From the NCBI RefSeq assembly GCF_001659605.2, contig NC_035167.2, positions 5,250,513 through 5,314,512 of the forward strand: DNA of 64,000 nt. Reading direction: 5' to 3'. The notes beneath the pieces were generated by a model. It did no database searches. It was not told where the DNA came from and saw only the letters and a program-made list of their open reading frames with translations. Position numbers and translations under genes: made by a program. How positions within the stretch are numbered: position 1 is the stretch's first letter; the number at the start of each line of letters is the position of its first letter. Shown piece after piece: positions 34,600 through 45,837 of the stretch. This DNA comes from Manihot esculenta. Its lineage: Eukaryota; Streptophyta; Magnoliopsida; Malpighiales; Euphorbiaceae.

Positions 34600-35870
34600 T
34601 ATCGGATTGATCTCATTCGTAGATCCAAATTACCAAATGTGCCTCATTACAAAATGAGCTCAAAGGAGAGCGAAATCCTTCAAGAATAGGTTGAAGAGTT
34701 ATTGAAGAAGGAGCACATTCGGGAGAGCATTAGCCTTTGCGGAGTCCCTACCTTGTTGGCTCCAAAGAAAGATGGAACCTGGAGAATGTGCGTGGATAGT
34801 GGAGCCATCAATAAGATTAAAGTTCAATATCGATATCCTATTCCTTAACTGAATGACATGCTGGATCAGTTATCAGGGTCTAAACTTTTCTCTAAAATCG
34901 ACCTTAAAAGTAGCTACCACTAAATTTGGATTAAGGAGGGAGATGAATGAAAAACAGCCTTTAAAACTAAGGAAGGCTTGTACAAGTGGCTGTTTATGCC
35001 GTTTGGTTTGACGAATGCACCTAGCATGTTCATGCAACTTATGAACCATGTTCTGCGTCATTTCTTATGTAAATTTGTGGTTGTTTATTTTGATGACATC
35101 TTGATTTTTAGGCGTAGTGAAGAAGGACATTTACAGTACCTCCGTTAAGTCATGACAGTCTTGCAAGAAAGTGAGCTAGTCATTAATTTAAAAAAATGCA
35201 TCTATATGACAGAGCGTATTCTGTTTCTTGGATTTGTTGTTAGTGCAGAAGGAATATATGTTGATGAGAAGAAGGTAGAAGCAATACGAAACTAGCCCAT
35301 TCCCAAAAATATTTCAGAAGTCCGCAGTTTTTATAGACTTGCTACTTTCTATCGGCGGTTTATCAGAAATTTCAGCAGTATCATTGCCCATATCACAAAT
35401 TATTTGAAGAAAGAGAAAGTGTGGAAATTTACTTGAATTGACACTGCCAACAAGAGTTTTGAGGAGATTAAAGATAAGTTTACTTCTGCCCTTATTCTTG
35501 CTCTACCTGATTTTAATAAACTATTTGAGGTTAAATGTGATACTTGTGGAGTTGGAATTGACTGTGTGTTATCGCAATCTAATAGGTCCATTGCCTTCTT
35601 TAGTGAGAAATTAAATGATGTTAGGAAGAAGTGGTCTACTTATGAATAGAAATTATATGTAGTGTTCTGAACCTTAAAAACTTGGGAACAGTATCTGATG
35701 GGAAGGGAGTTTATTATTCATACAAATAATCAATCTTTGATTCACTTTTTGATTTACTTTAAAACTTAAAAACATGTGAACAAGATGCACGCTCGATGGA
35801 CAACTTATTTTGAAACTTTTCATTATGTCATAAAATATAAGGCATAATAATAAGGTAGCATACGCTTTTA
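34600..35870 (+). pseudogene. Gypsy reverse transcriptase and RNase H relic
   Basis: RT motifs in broken frames: [31 protein letters not shown] followed by a stop, [19 protein letters not shown] and the catalytic [11 protein letters not shown] followed by a stop. RNase H shows FEVKCDTCGVGIDCVLSQS and FIIHTNNQSL. At least ten in-frame stops; non-functional. Confidence 0.85.
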
Positions 35871-35959
35871 GTAGGAGGCTTGTTTTGTTGATTACAGTTA
35901 GTCAAGAGGTTGTAAGTTTTGAATTTCTGAAGGATTTGTATGCTGCAGATAATAATTTT

Positions 35960-37120
35960 GCTGATATATGGGCAAAAGTTCAGCTCGTCAGCCTGCTGAT
36001 GAATTTTTGATACATGATAAATTTCTTTTTAAAGAGAACAGGTTATCCATTTCTCGCTGTACTCTGTTAGAAAAATTAATTCAAAAGGTCCATGGAGGAG
36101 GTTTAAGTGGTCATTTGGAGCGTGATAAGACTATTGCTGGTTTAAATGAACGTTTTTATTGGCCACAATTAAAAAATAATACAGATTGGATGGTCCAGAA
36201 GTGCCCAGTTTATTAAATTCAGAAGGATTATTCGCAGAATACGGGCTTATACACTCTATTGACTATTCCAAAATATCCTTGGGAGGACTTGTCTATGGAT
36301 TTTATTCTGAGCCTTCCATGTACTCAATGTGGATCTAATTTCATTTTTGTTATTGTTAACAGGTTTTTCAAAATGACACATTTTATTCCTTACAAGAAAA
36401 CTAATGATGCTTTTCATATTGTAAAACAATTTTTCCAAGAGATTATTTATTTATATGGCATTCCTAAGACCATTATTTTTGACATAAATGTGAAGTTTTT
36501 ATCTCACTTTTGGATGACTTATGGAAGCGTTTTGGGACAGAACTTTGATATAGTAGTGTTGCCCATCCCCAAATTGATGGCTAAACTGAAGTGGTGAACT
36601 GTACTATTGGCAATATTCTGCGTTGCATTTGTAGTGATAAGAAAACTCCTTGGGATCTTACTCTTACCTAAGTAAAATTTGCTTATAACAATTCTGTCCA
36701 CAGATCTACAAATATGTCACCCTTTGCAGTTGTGTACAGAAAAATTCTTGTACATACAGTTGATCTTATTGCCCTTCCTACAGGTTTTCATAATACTATT
36801 ACAGCAACCAACTTAGCAAATCAGCATGTAAATGTTTTCAAACGGGTATAACAATGCTTTATAAAAGCTAATGATAAGTATAAAGCTGCAGCTAATAAAC
36901 ACAAACGTTTCAAGTCCTTTAATGTCGGTGATCAAGTTATGATGTATTTGCACAAGGAGCGTGGTGAAGGATAAAAAAAGTTTGTCCCAAAAAAGATTAG
37001 TCCATTTTGGATCATTTATAAGATTAATGACAACACAAATGTTCTTGACCTCTCAAATGATATGAAAATTTTCAAGACGTTTAACGTGACAGATCTATTT
37101 TAGAATTACCCTGCTGATAA
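35960..37120 (+). pseudogene. Gypsy integrase relic
   Basis: A zinc-finger part (LEKLIQKVHGGGLSGHLERD, FYWPQLKNNTDWMVQKCPVY) is followed by the catalytic core (PWEDLSMDFILSLPCTQCG, FVIVNRFFKMTHFIPYKKT, YGIPKTIIFDINVKFLSHFW) and a C-terminal part (FKSFNVGDQVMMYLHKERG, FKTFNVTDLF). Stops interrupt it. No chromodomain was recognised. Confidence 0.85.
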
Positions 37121-37172
37121 GAATTTGAGGTCGAGTTCTTTACAAGTAAAAGGAAAAGATGCGGAGCAATTA

Positions 37173-37510
37173 GTCTTGAATTTTACGGCAGACTTGGACC
37201 GGACTTAACTTCTGTTGCTGACGTCCGTTGGAAGTCCACAATAGCTTTTCAAAAAGAAAATTTTGAGACGCACAATTTTCAAAAGTGTAATGAGTACCGC
37301 AGGCCTGATCATAAAATTCGAGATGAAAATTTCATCAGGGTCAATTTTATATTTTAATAATTTTTTAAAATTTTTTATATGATGATTTTTACTATTATAA
37401 ATAATTTTTTTAATTTTCTATGAAATTTTCACGTTTAGTTTTCTAACTTTTATCTTTCTAACTTTTATCTTAATAAAATATTATTGATACTTTACCGTAT
37501 AGTTCCATTA
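37173..37510 (+). repeat. 3' LTR or tail of the decayed gypsy element
   Basis: The sequence from cggcagacttggaccggac onward matches, with many changes, 61079-61440; shared stretches include 'aatagcttttca', 'gaaaattttgagacg' and 'ctgatcataaaattcgaga'. Exact LTR borders are not visible. Confidence 0.6.
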
Positions 37511-38389
37511 CATAATAACAAAATATAACATATTTTGAGCAAATATTATATTATATCAAGTAATAAATAAGAAATAATATATACAATATAGGTTTGATTT
37601 TATGTAATACTTGCACTAAATATTTGTATTTAAATTATGAAAAATAATATTTAAGAGTGTAAAGTAAATACATGAATTTATACTAATTTAGTAATATTAA
37701 ATTAATTTTCATAATATTTTGTAAATATTGAAAGTATTAGAAAAAAATTAGTTAAAGAAAAATATGATTAAATCGTTCTTTAAAAAATAACTTTAACTTT
37801 TTAAAAAAAATTATTCTATGAATTTTGAGAGTTTTGTTAATATTAATATATATAAAAAGCTATTATGTCTTTTATTTTAAAATTACAATAAATTAATAAA
37901 AAATAAAATTTTCGAAAAAAAATTTTAAAAATCATATGTAGATAAATAATTGAAGCCTTAATTTGAGAAAAACAAGTGGAAATATGTACAAAAGCAGCAA
38001 ACATAGAACTAATAGACAGCCTATGGTATCAACTTGCAAAGTCAGTCAATATGAAGCCGTGGAATTTATGAGTTGTTTTTGCTGAATTTTTCAATGAAGA
38101 ATGATAGACAAGCTGAATCTATTTATTTTGTCTTTATTATTTCTTGGCATGAGGTGCATGGTGGACTTGGTTGATTTTTAATTCAAATCGAAATTAAAAA
38201 ATTAAAAAATTAATTTTGAAAAGGAAATCTAACTGTATTATAATTAAAATATAAAAAATTCAAATTTATCATTTTTCGATCATGCGCAATATAGAATCTG
38301 CAAGAAAAAAAATAATTATACTAAGAATTTTTAGTTTTTATATTTGATAACCGCTGAATTTTTTCACTTCGCATTGGGGTCAGGTCCAT

Positions 38390-38740
38390 GTCAAAAGTTC
38401 ATTGTGTGGGGCTTCCAGGCTTCCCCAATAAATCTGGTCTAACCCGTCTTTCTCCAGACCGGACTCCTATTAAGATCTCCTGTCAAGCCGATCCAACTCT
38501 TTCGGCCCAATAAACAGATTTCTTCTGAACCTAGTCTTAACCTTATCTTCCGGCCTAATTTGAAACCAGAAAGGAATTCAGCTCATTTATCCCTCCGCAT
38601 GCGTATCCGAAGAGAATTAGGAGCCGTTACGCAGAGATCTGATTTTCTCGTACGTCCGTATCAACGTGGCAGGGACAGGTGGCTCAGTGATAGTAAATCT
38701 GTAGCAGATAAAGGAAACAGATAAAAGGGAAAAATGATAT
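38390..38740. other. G+C-richer island, perhaps an LTR fragment
   Basis: About 350 bp of clearly higher G+C than its surroundings, containing 'ctttctccagaccggact' and 'tacgtccgtatcaacgtggc'. It has no open frame of note. Composition and wording recall plant gypsy LTR or untranslated regions, but no partner copy exists in the window. Confidence 0.35.
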
Positions 38741-39163
38741 TCTCTAAAGTTAAATTTTTTTCAGTTTTACATAATTTTTATAAAACTTTATTTTCTGTAT
38801 CAGATTATCAATATTTACTAATAAAGTTAAATTAATTAATTAAATCAAAATAATGAATTTAATTCGATCCCATTTTTTTAAATTATTGCTGAAAATTGTT
38901 GAGTGGTGAAACAGTGATTTTAAAGAAAGAATTTTAATGTGAGAGCAAAGTCAAAAAGGAATAAAGATATTGTTAAATTATATTAGAGATTTTTCTATGG
39001 GTGATTTTAAAGATGCTAGTGATGATTGCGGATTTTAGGTGCCGGGTCTACCGCAGTTTAGATAAAAAAAAAATCAAGCTGGATAAATGCTGGCTTAACA
39101 CGTTGAAAAAAAAAAGTAAGTCTCTTATAGTGGGTCTGTCCTTGGAAGCCGAATAAGACTTGA

Positions 39164-39225
39164 ATCGACATGGAGCATTTAGTCTACAGCCCCATCGACA
39201 TGGAGCATTTAGTCTACAGCCCCAT
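39164..39225. repeat. Perfect 30-bp tandem duplication
   Basis: The unit atcgacatggagcatttagt plus ctacagcccc occurs twice in a row without change, so the duplication is recent. Confidence 0.9.
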
Positions 39226-39909
39226 CATTTTTCGGGAAAAGACAAATTTGGTAATGTCGAGAACTATGTTTAAACGGCCACGGATAAAATTAAATAATTT
39301 TTTAATAATGATGAATGAAATTAAATAATTTTTTCTATAACGGTACACACCTCTCCTTAAGAGTTTATTTGAATATGAAAAAAAAAAAAGAAAAATAGAT
39401 TTTATTTTTTAATTATTTTCTCTTTATTTTAAAGAGAAAATAAAAATTCATAAACCTTTTGATAAAATTATATTTTTACTCTTTTTATATTTATTACTAT
39501 TTTTATATTTTTATTTTTCATTAATTCAAATAAAATAAATAAATAAATAAATAATATTTTCCTCGTTTTATTTTTCTTCCCATCTTTAAAAATATCCAAA
39601 CATAGGCTAAAAGTATTGGTGAGGTTGGAAGACCCAGAAAATGGGGAAAGATTCAATGAATCTTGAAGATGCGAAAAGATTCTAATTTATGTCCTTATCA
39701 ATCATCATCATCATCACGTGATTTTGTCAGTATGACATCTTTTTTTCCTTCCTCCACTGTGAATACAGATTTGAGAAAAAATAATATATAATATATATAT
39801 ATATATATGAATACGTATAAAACTGTATATTTTATTTTTTAAAAATTAAAAATTAAAAAAATAAAATTTGAAATCTCATCAAAAATTTTAAAAAAAATAT
39901 AGTAGTGAG

Positions 39910-40325
39910 AGATTAGCGGATTAAATTGAAAATTTTAATTGAATTAAATTAATTTAAAATTTTAATTTAATTTTTATCCATTTCAATTTGATTTATCTAA
40001 TTTTTAATAAATTTAATTTTAATTAAAAAATTAAATCGAATTCATCGATAATAATAATATATTATTTTTTATAATATAAAAAAATTACATCATAATTAAT
40101 ATTAAAATGTTTTAATTAAATTTTAAAATATTTAAAAAATATAAAAAAATAAAAAGCTGATTAAAAAATTTGACCGATCCAATTAAATTAAATCAAATTA
40201 AATCAGATTAATTTAATTTAAATTAATTTTATCTAAAATCAATTTAATTTTTATAAATATTAAAATTTTAATTTTTAATTTATTTAATTCGATTCGATTT
40301 TAAACTAAATTAACCAATACTCACA
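39910..40325. mobile_element. MITE copy, degraded
   Basis: Has the family centre (tcgataataataatatatta, 'ttttaattaaattttaaaat') and right end 'aaattaaccaatactcaca', matching the terminal 'accgaccgaatgctcac' of better copies. Confidence 0.6.
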
Positions 40326-41194
40326 CTCCCATCTAGGGCAGCAAGCAAGATAAATCAACTCATTTATTAAATAAAATTTGAGTTCATCTCTGAAAAAAAA
40401 TCATTTTAAATATTTGAAATATGGAAAATACTTTTCAATAAAATTTAAAATTAATTTGAATTTATTAGTCGTAGGATTTATAATTCTTATTTAGTGGGTT
40501 TTATTTTTTCTGCCTAAATAATATTAAAGAAAATTCTTATGGTTATTTCTAATTAAAGAATTTTTTTAAAAAAATATTTAGCTATTTTATAATATTTCTA
40601 GTTAAAATATCACTATAAAGAAAAACAAAAAAAAACTACTAAATTTTATTATAAATAATAAATAATTTAATAAATGATATTTTAAATTTTTGATAAATAA
40701 TTAGTAATTTATTTTAAAAATGATTAATTTGTATATTAAATTTATAAGTAAAAGTACTTGTTAATAATTATATTTAACATACTTTCTTTTTTTAAAAAAA
40801 ATAAAATTTATTTTATGCTGAAAATTTTATAATTTTATTATAATTGGTTTTAGAATTATTTTATTTATTATAATGGTAGCTTTTTTTTTCTCTCTCCAAT
40901 TAATAACCAGGCCTTAAAACACAAGGGATACATCCAGTACTATGGTCAGTCACCCAACATTCCAATAATAAAGCCCATAAGCCTAAAAAATTATGCACAA
41001 AATTTAAGGGTGAATTTAGTTATAGAAAATATTTTTTATTTTTAATTTTATTTTATTTTTTTATAAAAAATTAAAAAAATTATGCATATTTAAATATATA
41101 AATATAATTATTAAAAATCATGTTTTGTTTATAAAAAATTTATCATATTTTTTAATTTAAAAACTTATATTTTTCAATTTTTTATTATAATGAA
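40326..41194. other. A+T-rich intergenic DNA
   Basis: No recognisable features apart from a short less A+T-rich stretch at 40900-41000. Confidence 0.5.
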
Positions 41195-41450
41195 AAAAAT
41201 AAGTTCGGTTGGTTCGATTTAAAATCGAATCGAATCGAATAAATTAAAAATTAAAATTTTAGTATTTATAAAAATTAAATCAAATTGATTTTAATTAGAA
41301 ATCAAACCGAATCAAACCAATTTGATTTGATTTAATTTAATTTAATTTCATCGATTTAAATTTTTAATAAATTTTTATTTTCACACTCTATTTTTAATAT
41401 TTTAAAATTTAATTTTAATATAATCTAACCTCTATATAAAAACTACAACT
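41195..41450. mobile_element. Partial MITE copy
   Basis: One arm only: 'ttcggttggttcgattt', 'aaattttagtatttataaa', 'aatttttaataaatttttat'. It stops near the family centre. Confidence 0.6.
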
Positions 41451-41998
41451 CCAAACCAAAATAGTTAGGCCGTGCAACATGACATGGCTGTGTAGTTCTC
41501 TGTTTGGCTTACCCTTCAAGAATTTGGGTAGACTAACCTATGGCTAGGCTTGTATTTTGGCTTGAAAATTTTATTACAGGCATCCAATATGTGTGCATAA
41601 ATTAATAAAATATGATTAAATAATAAAGTTACAATAATTTTAATTAATTTATTATTTATTTATTAATAAATACATGTACACAAATACATAAAAATTCTCA
41701 TTTAACTGAATATATAGTCTGATTAATATTTTACCTGTTCACTTAAGATGTCATCACTATATATATTTACTTTTAAAAAATAAAACTTGAGTTAAATTGT
41801 ATATCGTATCAAGTGTATAAAAATACACCAACACTATTAATATCTATTTTAGATAGATTTAATCTCAAATTTAAAAATATTTTGAGTCTTTACAAGAAAA
41901 AATATTACACCGTAACTACTTATTGATTATTATTGGCAAGTATGGATTAATTATGTGGAATTCTGTCTTCAATGATGATGTGAAATGCAATGATTTTA
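41451..41998. other. Intergenic DNA
   Basis: Mixed composition; 41450-41590 is less A+T-rich. No gene recognised. Confidence 0.4.
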
Positions 41999-42166
41999 GT
42001 GCATGCACAGGTCAGGTTTGGAATATGGAAAGTTTTTAAATTTTTATGAAAATGTATGATCATGTATGGGATGTTAACAGGTATAGGAGGCTTGTTACGG
42101 GTCTCGGCAGCCTTAAGCCGATCTGGATTCTAGCGCCGGTAATGGTCCGATTTTCGGATCGTTACA
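41999..42166 (+). repeat. Relic 3' end of an LTR of the nested-gypsy family
   Basis: Matches the last ~190 bp of the LTR ending at 14173 and 19278: 'gtgcatgcacaggt', 'aaaatgtatgatcatgtatg', 'ggcttgttacgggtc', 'tagcgccggtaatggtccga' and final GTTACA. The front of the LTR and everything else are missing, so this is an older, truncated copy. Confidence 0.85.
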
Positions 42167-42705
42167 AATTATGCAAGTTTGAATTGAAGGTTTTCATTTG
42201 TTTTTTTGGACATCTAAACAAATAAAATCAATTGGAATAGCAGGAATTATGAGGGTTAAAAAAAAAAATCTTAAATTGCATCAATCATAACTTTTAATTT
42301 GAGTCGATTTTTAAGTTCAAATTTCATTAATAATGTTTTTTAAAATATTGATCTTCTTACCAAATATGTAAGTTTTTTTGTTCAGAATCTTCCTCTTCAA
42401 CCTCTCCATTAGATTCATAATAAAGTCCATCATCATCTTTTAAGAAATTATGAAATTTAAGTTAATCATTTTGAATCGGATAGAAAATGAATTCAAAAGT
42501 TATTTAGATTAATTTTAGTCGATCTGTTACAATTAATACTATAGTCAAATTAGATCAAAAATTTGTCTAAAACTAGTGGGTCTATGAAAAAAAGGAACTT
42601 GAAGGTTATATTCGGCCTTGTTAACTTTTTTCTTTTTTTCTCTATTGATCTTTCCATTTTAAAGCTTTTTCCTCCAATCTAGATATAAGCAACTAGCTAG
42701 TTTTA
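42167..42705. other. Intergenic DNA
   Basis: No gene recognised. It ends with ctagctagtttta directly before the next MITE. Confidence 0.4.
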
Positions 42706-43152
42706 GGGGTGAGTAGTATTCGGTTCAAATCGAAAAAACCGACCGAATTGAATTAATTTTAAAATTCAGTTCGATTCGGTTCAGTTCAGTTTTTAATTTT
42801 AAAAATTTCAGTTATTTAGGTTCGATTTGATTTTGATAAAAAAAATCGAAAAAACCAAACCGAACCGATTAGTATAATAATATGTTATTTTCAATAATAT
42901 AAAGAAATTAAATTATATTAATATTAAAATATTTTAATTAAATTTTAAAATATTAAAAATAAAGTGTAAAAAATAAAAAATTTATTAAAAATCGAATCTG
43001 ATCAAATCAAATCGAATCGAACTGAATCAGACCGATTCGATTCGATTTATGATCAAAATCGGTTTGATTCAGTTTTTATAAATACTAAAATTTTAATTTT
43101 CAATTTATTCAATTTGGTTGGATTTTGAACCGAACCGACCGAATGATGCAAC
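42706..43152. mobile_element. MITE copy, nearly full length
   Basis: Begins ggggtgagtagtattcggtt and ends with accgaccgaatgatgcaac; the interior is in the same orientation as 7304-7760. The 13 bases ctagctagtttta lie directly on both sides (42693-42705 and 43153-43165). Confidence 0.78.
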
Positions 43153-43253
43153 CTAGCTAGTTTTACCTTCCTCTCTTTCAAAATTTATGCATGAATTATT
43201 AAACTAGCTAGCTTTACCTTCCTCTCTTCCAAAATTTATGCATGAATTACTAA
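43153..43253. repeat. 51-bp tandem duplication next to the MITE
   Basis: The unit from ctagctagttttaccttcct to 'gcatgaattatt' is repeated with three or four changes. Confidence 0.85.
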
Positions 43254-43255
43254 TC

Positions 43256-43640
43256 TACCTATTTTATTTACTTACCTATTTATTCATCATTTTATTCCTT
43301 TTAATTTTATTTCTTCTCTTTTTTTCTTATTTTTTCTTCGTTTTATTTTCTCGCTAATTTTCTCATCTTTTTCATTATTTAATTTTTCTTCTATCTTATT
43401 TTTTCTCATTTTTCTAATTTTTTTTACTATTTTCTCTTCATTTTTTTTATTTTCTTTCCTTTTTCCTCGTTTTCTCTTATTTTTTTGTAAATTTTTCTTT
43501 CATTTCTCTCATTTTCTTTTATTTTTCTTCTTTTTCTGGATTTTCTATTCCTTTTTAACCCAATTCTTTTCTTTTTTTTCTTCCTATTCTCTTTTTTTCC
43601 TTCACTTTCTTCTATTTTCTTTTTTCTTTCTCATTTTATA
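43256..43640. repeat. Pyrimidine-rich low-complexity tract
   Basis: Nearly 400 bases of T/C with few purines on the plus strand, made of TTTTCTT-like words. It is followed by 'ataattaattattataaaat', as is the complement of the purine-rich tract at 63010-63365. Confidence 0.85.
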
Positions 43641-44169
43641 CCATTTTAAAAAATTTCTATTTAATTTATAATAATTAATTATTATAAAATTAAAACAATT
43701 TAATTTATTATTTTAATGTAAAATATATTAACAAAATTATTACTTTAACATAAAATTCTTTTACTTCTTGATATTTTTTTAAGAAAATCAATAATGGATT
43801 TGAAATTTATTATTATTAGTTTAGTAATAAACTTAATTTTTCACTTTTTTTTTTCGAATTAATAATGAATTTAGTACTTTGTTATAAAATTAGTAATAAA
43901 TTTAACACTAAATTAGTAATAAAGTTTATAGTAATGAATCCAAATCTATTACTAATATGGGAAACTCTTATAATAATAATCCCAAGATTAAAAAAATAAA
44001 TTTACAAAACATATTTTTTAATCAAATGAGAAATTAAATAATGAAAATATTTTAATCGACAGCCAGCAGCTACGAGTTATAAAAGCTTGGATGTAAGTAA
44101 AGTTTTGTGTTACTAGTTGATTTTGATGACTTTCTTCCAACAATAATATTTATGACAATAAGGATATAG
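43641..44169. other. A+T-rich intergenic DNA
   Basis: Contains internally repetitive 'tagtaataaattt'-type words (43850-43960). No gene. Confidence 0.4.
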
Positions 44170-44565
44170 TTAGGAGTGAGTTCCGTTTGATTTTAAATAA
44201 ATTAAGAATTAAAATTTTAATATTTATGAAAATCGATTTGAATTGATTTTAATTAAAAATTAAATTAAATCAAATTGATCTGATTCGATTCGATTCGATT
44301 TGATTGATTTTAATTTTTAATAAATTTTTATTTTTATATTTTATTTTTAATATTTTAAAATAATCTAATTTCTTTGTATTATTAAAAATAACATATTATT
44401 ATTAAAAAATCAGTTTGATTCAATTTTTTAAAATTTTTCTGATCAAAATTAAATCGAATCAAATTAATTAAAATTTTTTAAATTAAAAATTAAATTAAAA
44501 TAAATAAAAAATTAAATTAAAATTTAAAATTATTTTAATTCAATCAATTTTTTTTTTATTTGAAG
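44170..44565. mobile_element. MITE copy, degraded
   Basis: Starts near taggagtgagttccgttt and ends near 'caatttttt...tttgaagattgctc'. It carries the family words 'aattttaatatttatgaaaa', 'gattcgattcgattcgattt' and 'taaaatttaattaaaat'-like blocks in the 30632 orientation. Confidence 0.55.
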
Positions 44566-44849
44566 ATTGCTCTTAGATACACTAGCTAAGGTTCTAGGAT
44601 ACTTGTCTTTTGTTGCAGTCTTAGTTTTCCTAGACATGCAAGAGGCTGGAAGTTGCTATCATCTCTCCGCCGACTATCACCGGAATGTTCGTCAGTTGAT
44701 AGTATCCGGATGTGTACCAGCTTCTTGGGCTTTTATCCTAATGGACTAAATTTTTTATTTATATTTAACCCTGTGAACCTTGTTAAATGTAAGAAGTTTG
44801 AATGGTTAAAAAAGAAATAGATAAAATCTAAAAAAACAGAGGTGTCGAG
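44566..44849. other. Short G+C-richer stretch with an unassigned open frame
   Basis: 44567-44749 is open for 60 codons on the plus strand (…LGYLSFVAVLVFLDMQ…) and is richer in G+C than the flanking DNA. I recognise no family and see no splice context. It may be a transposon or gene scrap. Confidence 0.25.
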
Positions 44850-45837
44850 TTGAAAAGTGGAAGAAAAACAAGGGACTCCGTCCCAGATAAAGAAGACTTC
44901 TTTTCACATCCGCCATCAGAAAAAAAAAAGTCTCCTAAATTGTTGCAGCAAATAAGCACCAATCCTGTAGCCTTCTTTAACTCTCATCACCTCCTCCAAA
45001 TTTCAAAGCTTTATTATTTTATTACCTACTCTCATAAACCTTCAAGCACATGCCATTATTTTACACCCTTTTTGGTAAGCAAGGCCTTTGATAGAGTTTT
45101 CCTATTTCTTTGGTGGCAAATTTTTTATTGGAAGTTTCTCAGAAACTGCTCAACACGTTTCATCCTTGCTTCCCCCGGATAATTTATTTTTTCAAAATAT
45201 TCTGAACAAATCTTGTCAATTTTTTTATTTTGTTTGAAAAGTTCAATGCTTTCTGCTTGTTAACCCACCGGTCTTCATTATCAACGCATGCCACAAGAGG
45301 GATTCTGGGTATTCATTATCTTGTTAATTTTGATCGACTTTGCTTGTTTTGGCTAATTTCTCGATCTGGGTTTTTTTATTTCAGGGTTTTTCTTGCCGAG
45401 TTTCAGCCTTTTCATTGAGGTAAAGCATCTGTTTTATTGCTTTTGTTTTACTCCTCCTCCTGAGTTGGTGAGCGAATGTGTTTACTTTGGGATTGCATGT
45501 TAAGCAGAAAGGTTGAATTTATTTTCTATACTTTCAGGGATTGATGAATGCTCAATTTGGAATATTGGGATTATTGTTTTTGTTACAAATTCTATAACAA
45601 ATCTGATTTTGGTTTTTTTTTTCTTGGATATATAATGCCTGGCCCTGGGTTGTATTTAGGCATTTTCAATTTGATTTGATTTATCATCTCCATCTCTGAT
45701 TTTGATTCAATAGGAGTGGAATTTTAATGCAGAATATAGTGAGTAACCATTAAGGATCTGGAGCTCAAATTCATTTGTTTGCAAGTTGGAAGTTGGCATA
45801 TTGGATTGACTAAGTAGTGGATTGTGCTATAAAAACA
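44850..45837 (+). promoter_or_regulatory. Probable promoter, 5' leader and leader intron of the CorA-like gene
   Basis: Less A+T-rich than the upstream DNA and lacking a convincing protein. A leader exon ending at 45419 (TTGAG|GTAAAGC) and an acceptor at 45713 (TTCAATAG|GAG) would place a ~294-bp intron in the 5' UTR, common in plant housekeeping genes. This is inferred from splice-site appearance only. Confidence 0.4.

Larger units (their letters stand above)
33400..37510 (+). mobile_element. Heavily decayed Ty3/gypsy element, 5' truncated
   Basis: In order on the plus strand: Gag tail and zinc knuckle, protease, reverse transcriptase, RNase H, integrase, then an LTR-like end near 37173-37510. 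Stops and frameshifts are frequent throughout. No 5' LTR or front of gag was found, so the left border is only approximate. RT wording ([47 protein letters not shown]) differs clearly from the nested element at 12-19 kb, so this is another lineage, perhaps Reina- or CRM-like. Confidence 0.88.
37511..39909. other. Intergenic DNA, mostly A+T-rich, with one GC island and a small tandem repeat
   Basis: No gene recognised. 38390-38740 stands out as G+C-richer and 39164-39225 is a 30-bp tandem duplication. A (TA)n run is at about 39795-39808. Confidence 0.5.

Noticed and set aside
44567..44749. 60-codon plus-strand frame with a hydrophobic segment
   Set aside because: G+C-richer and therefore noted as a feature, but the start codon, homology and transcript context are all missing, so it is not called a gene.
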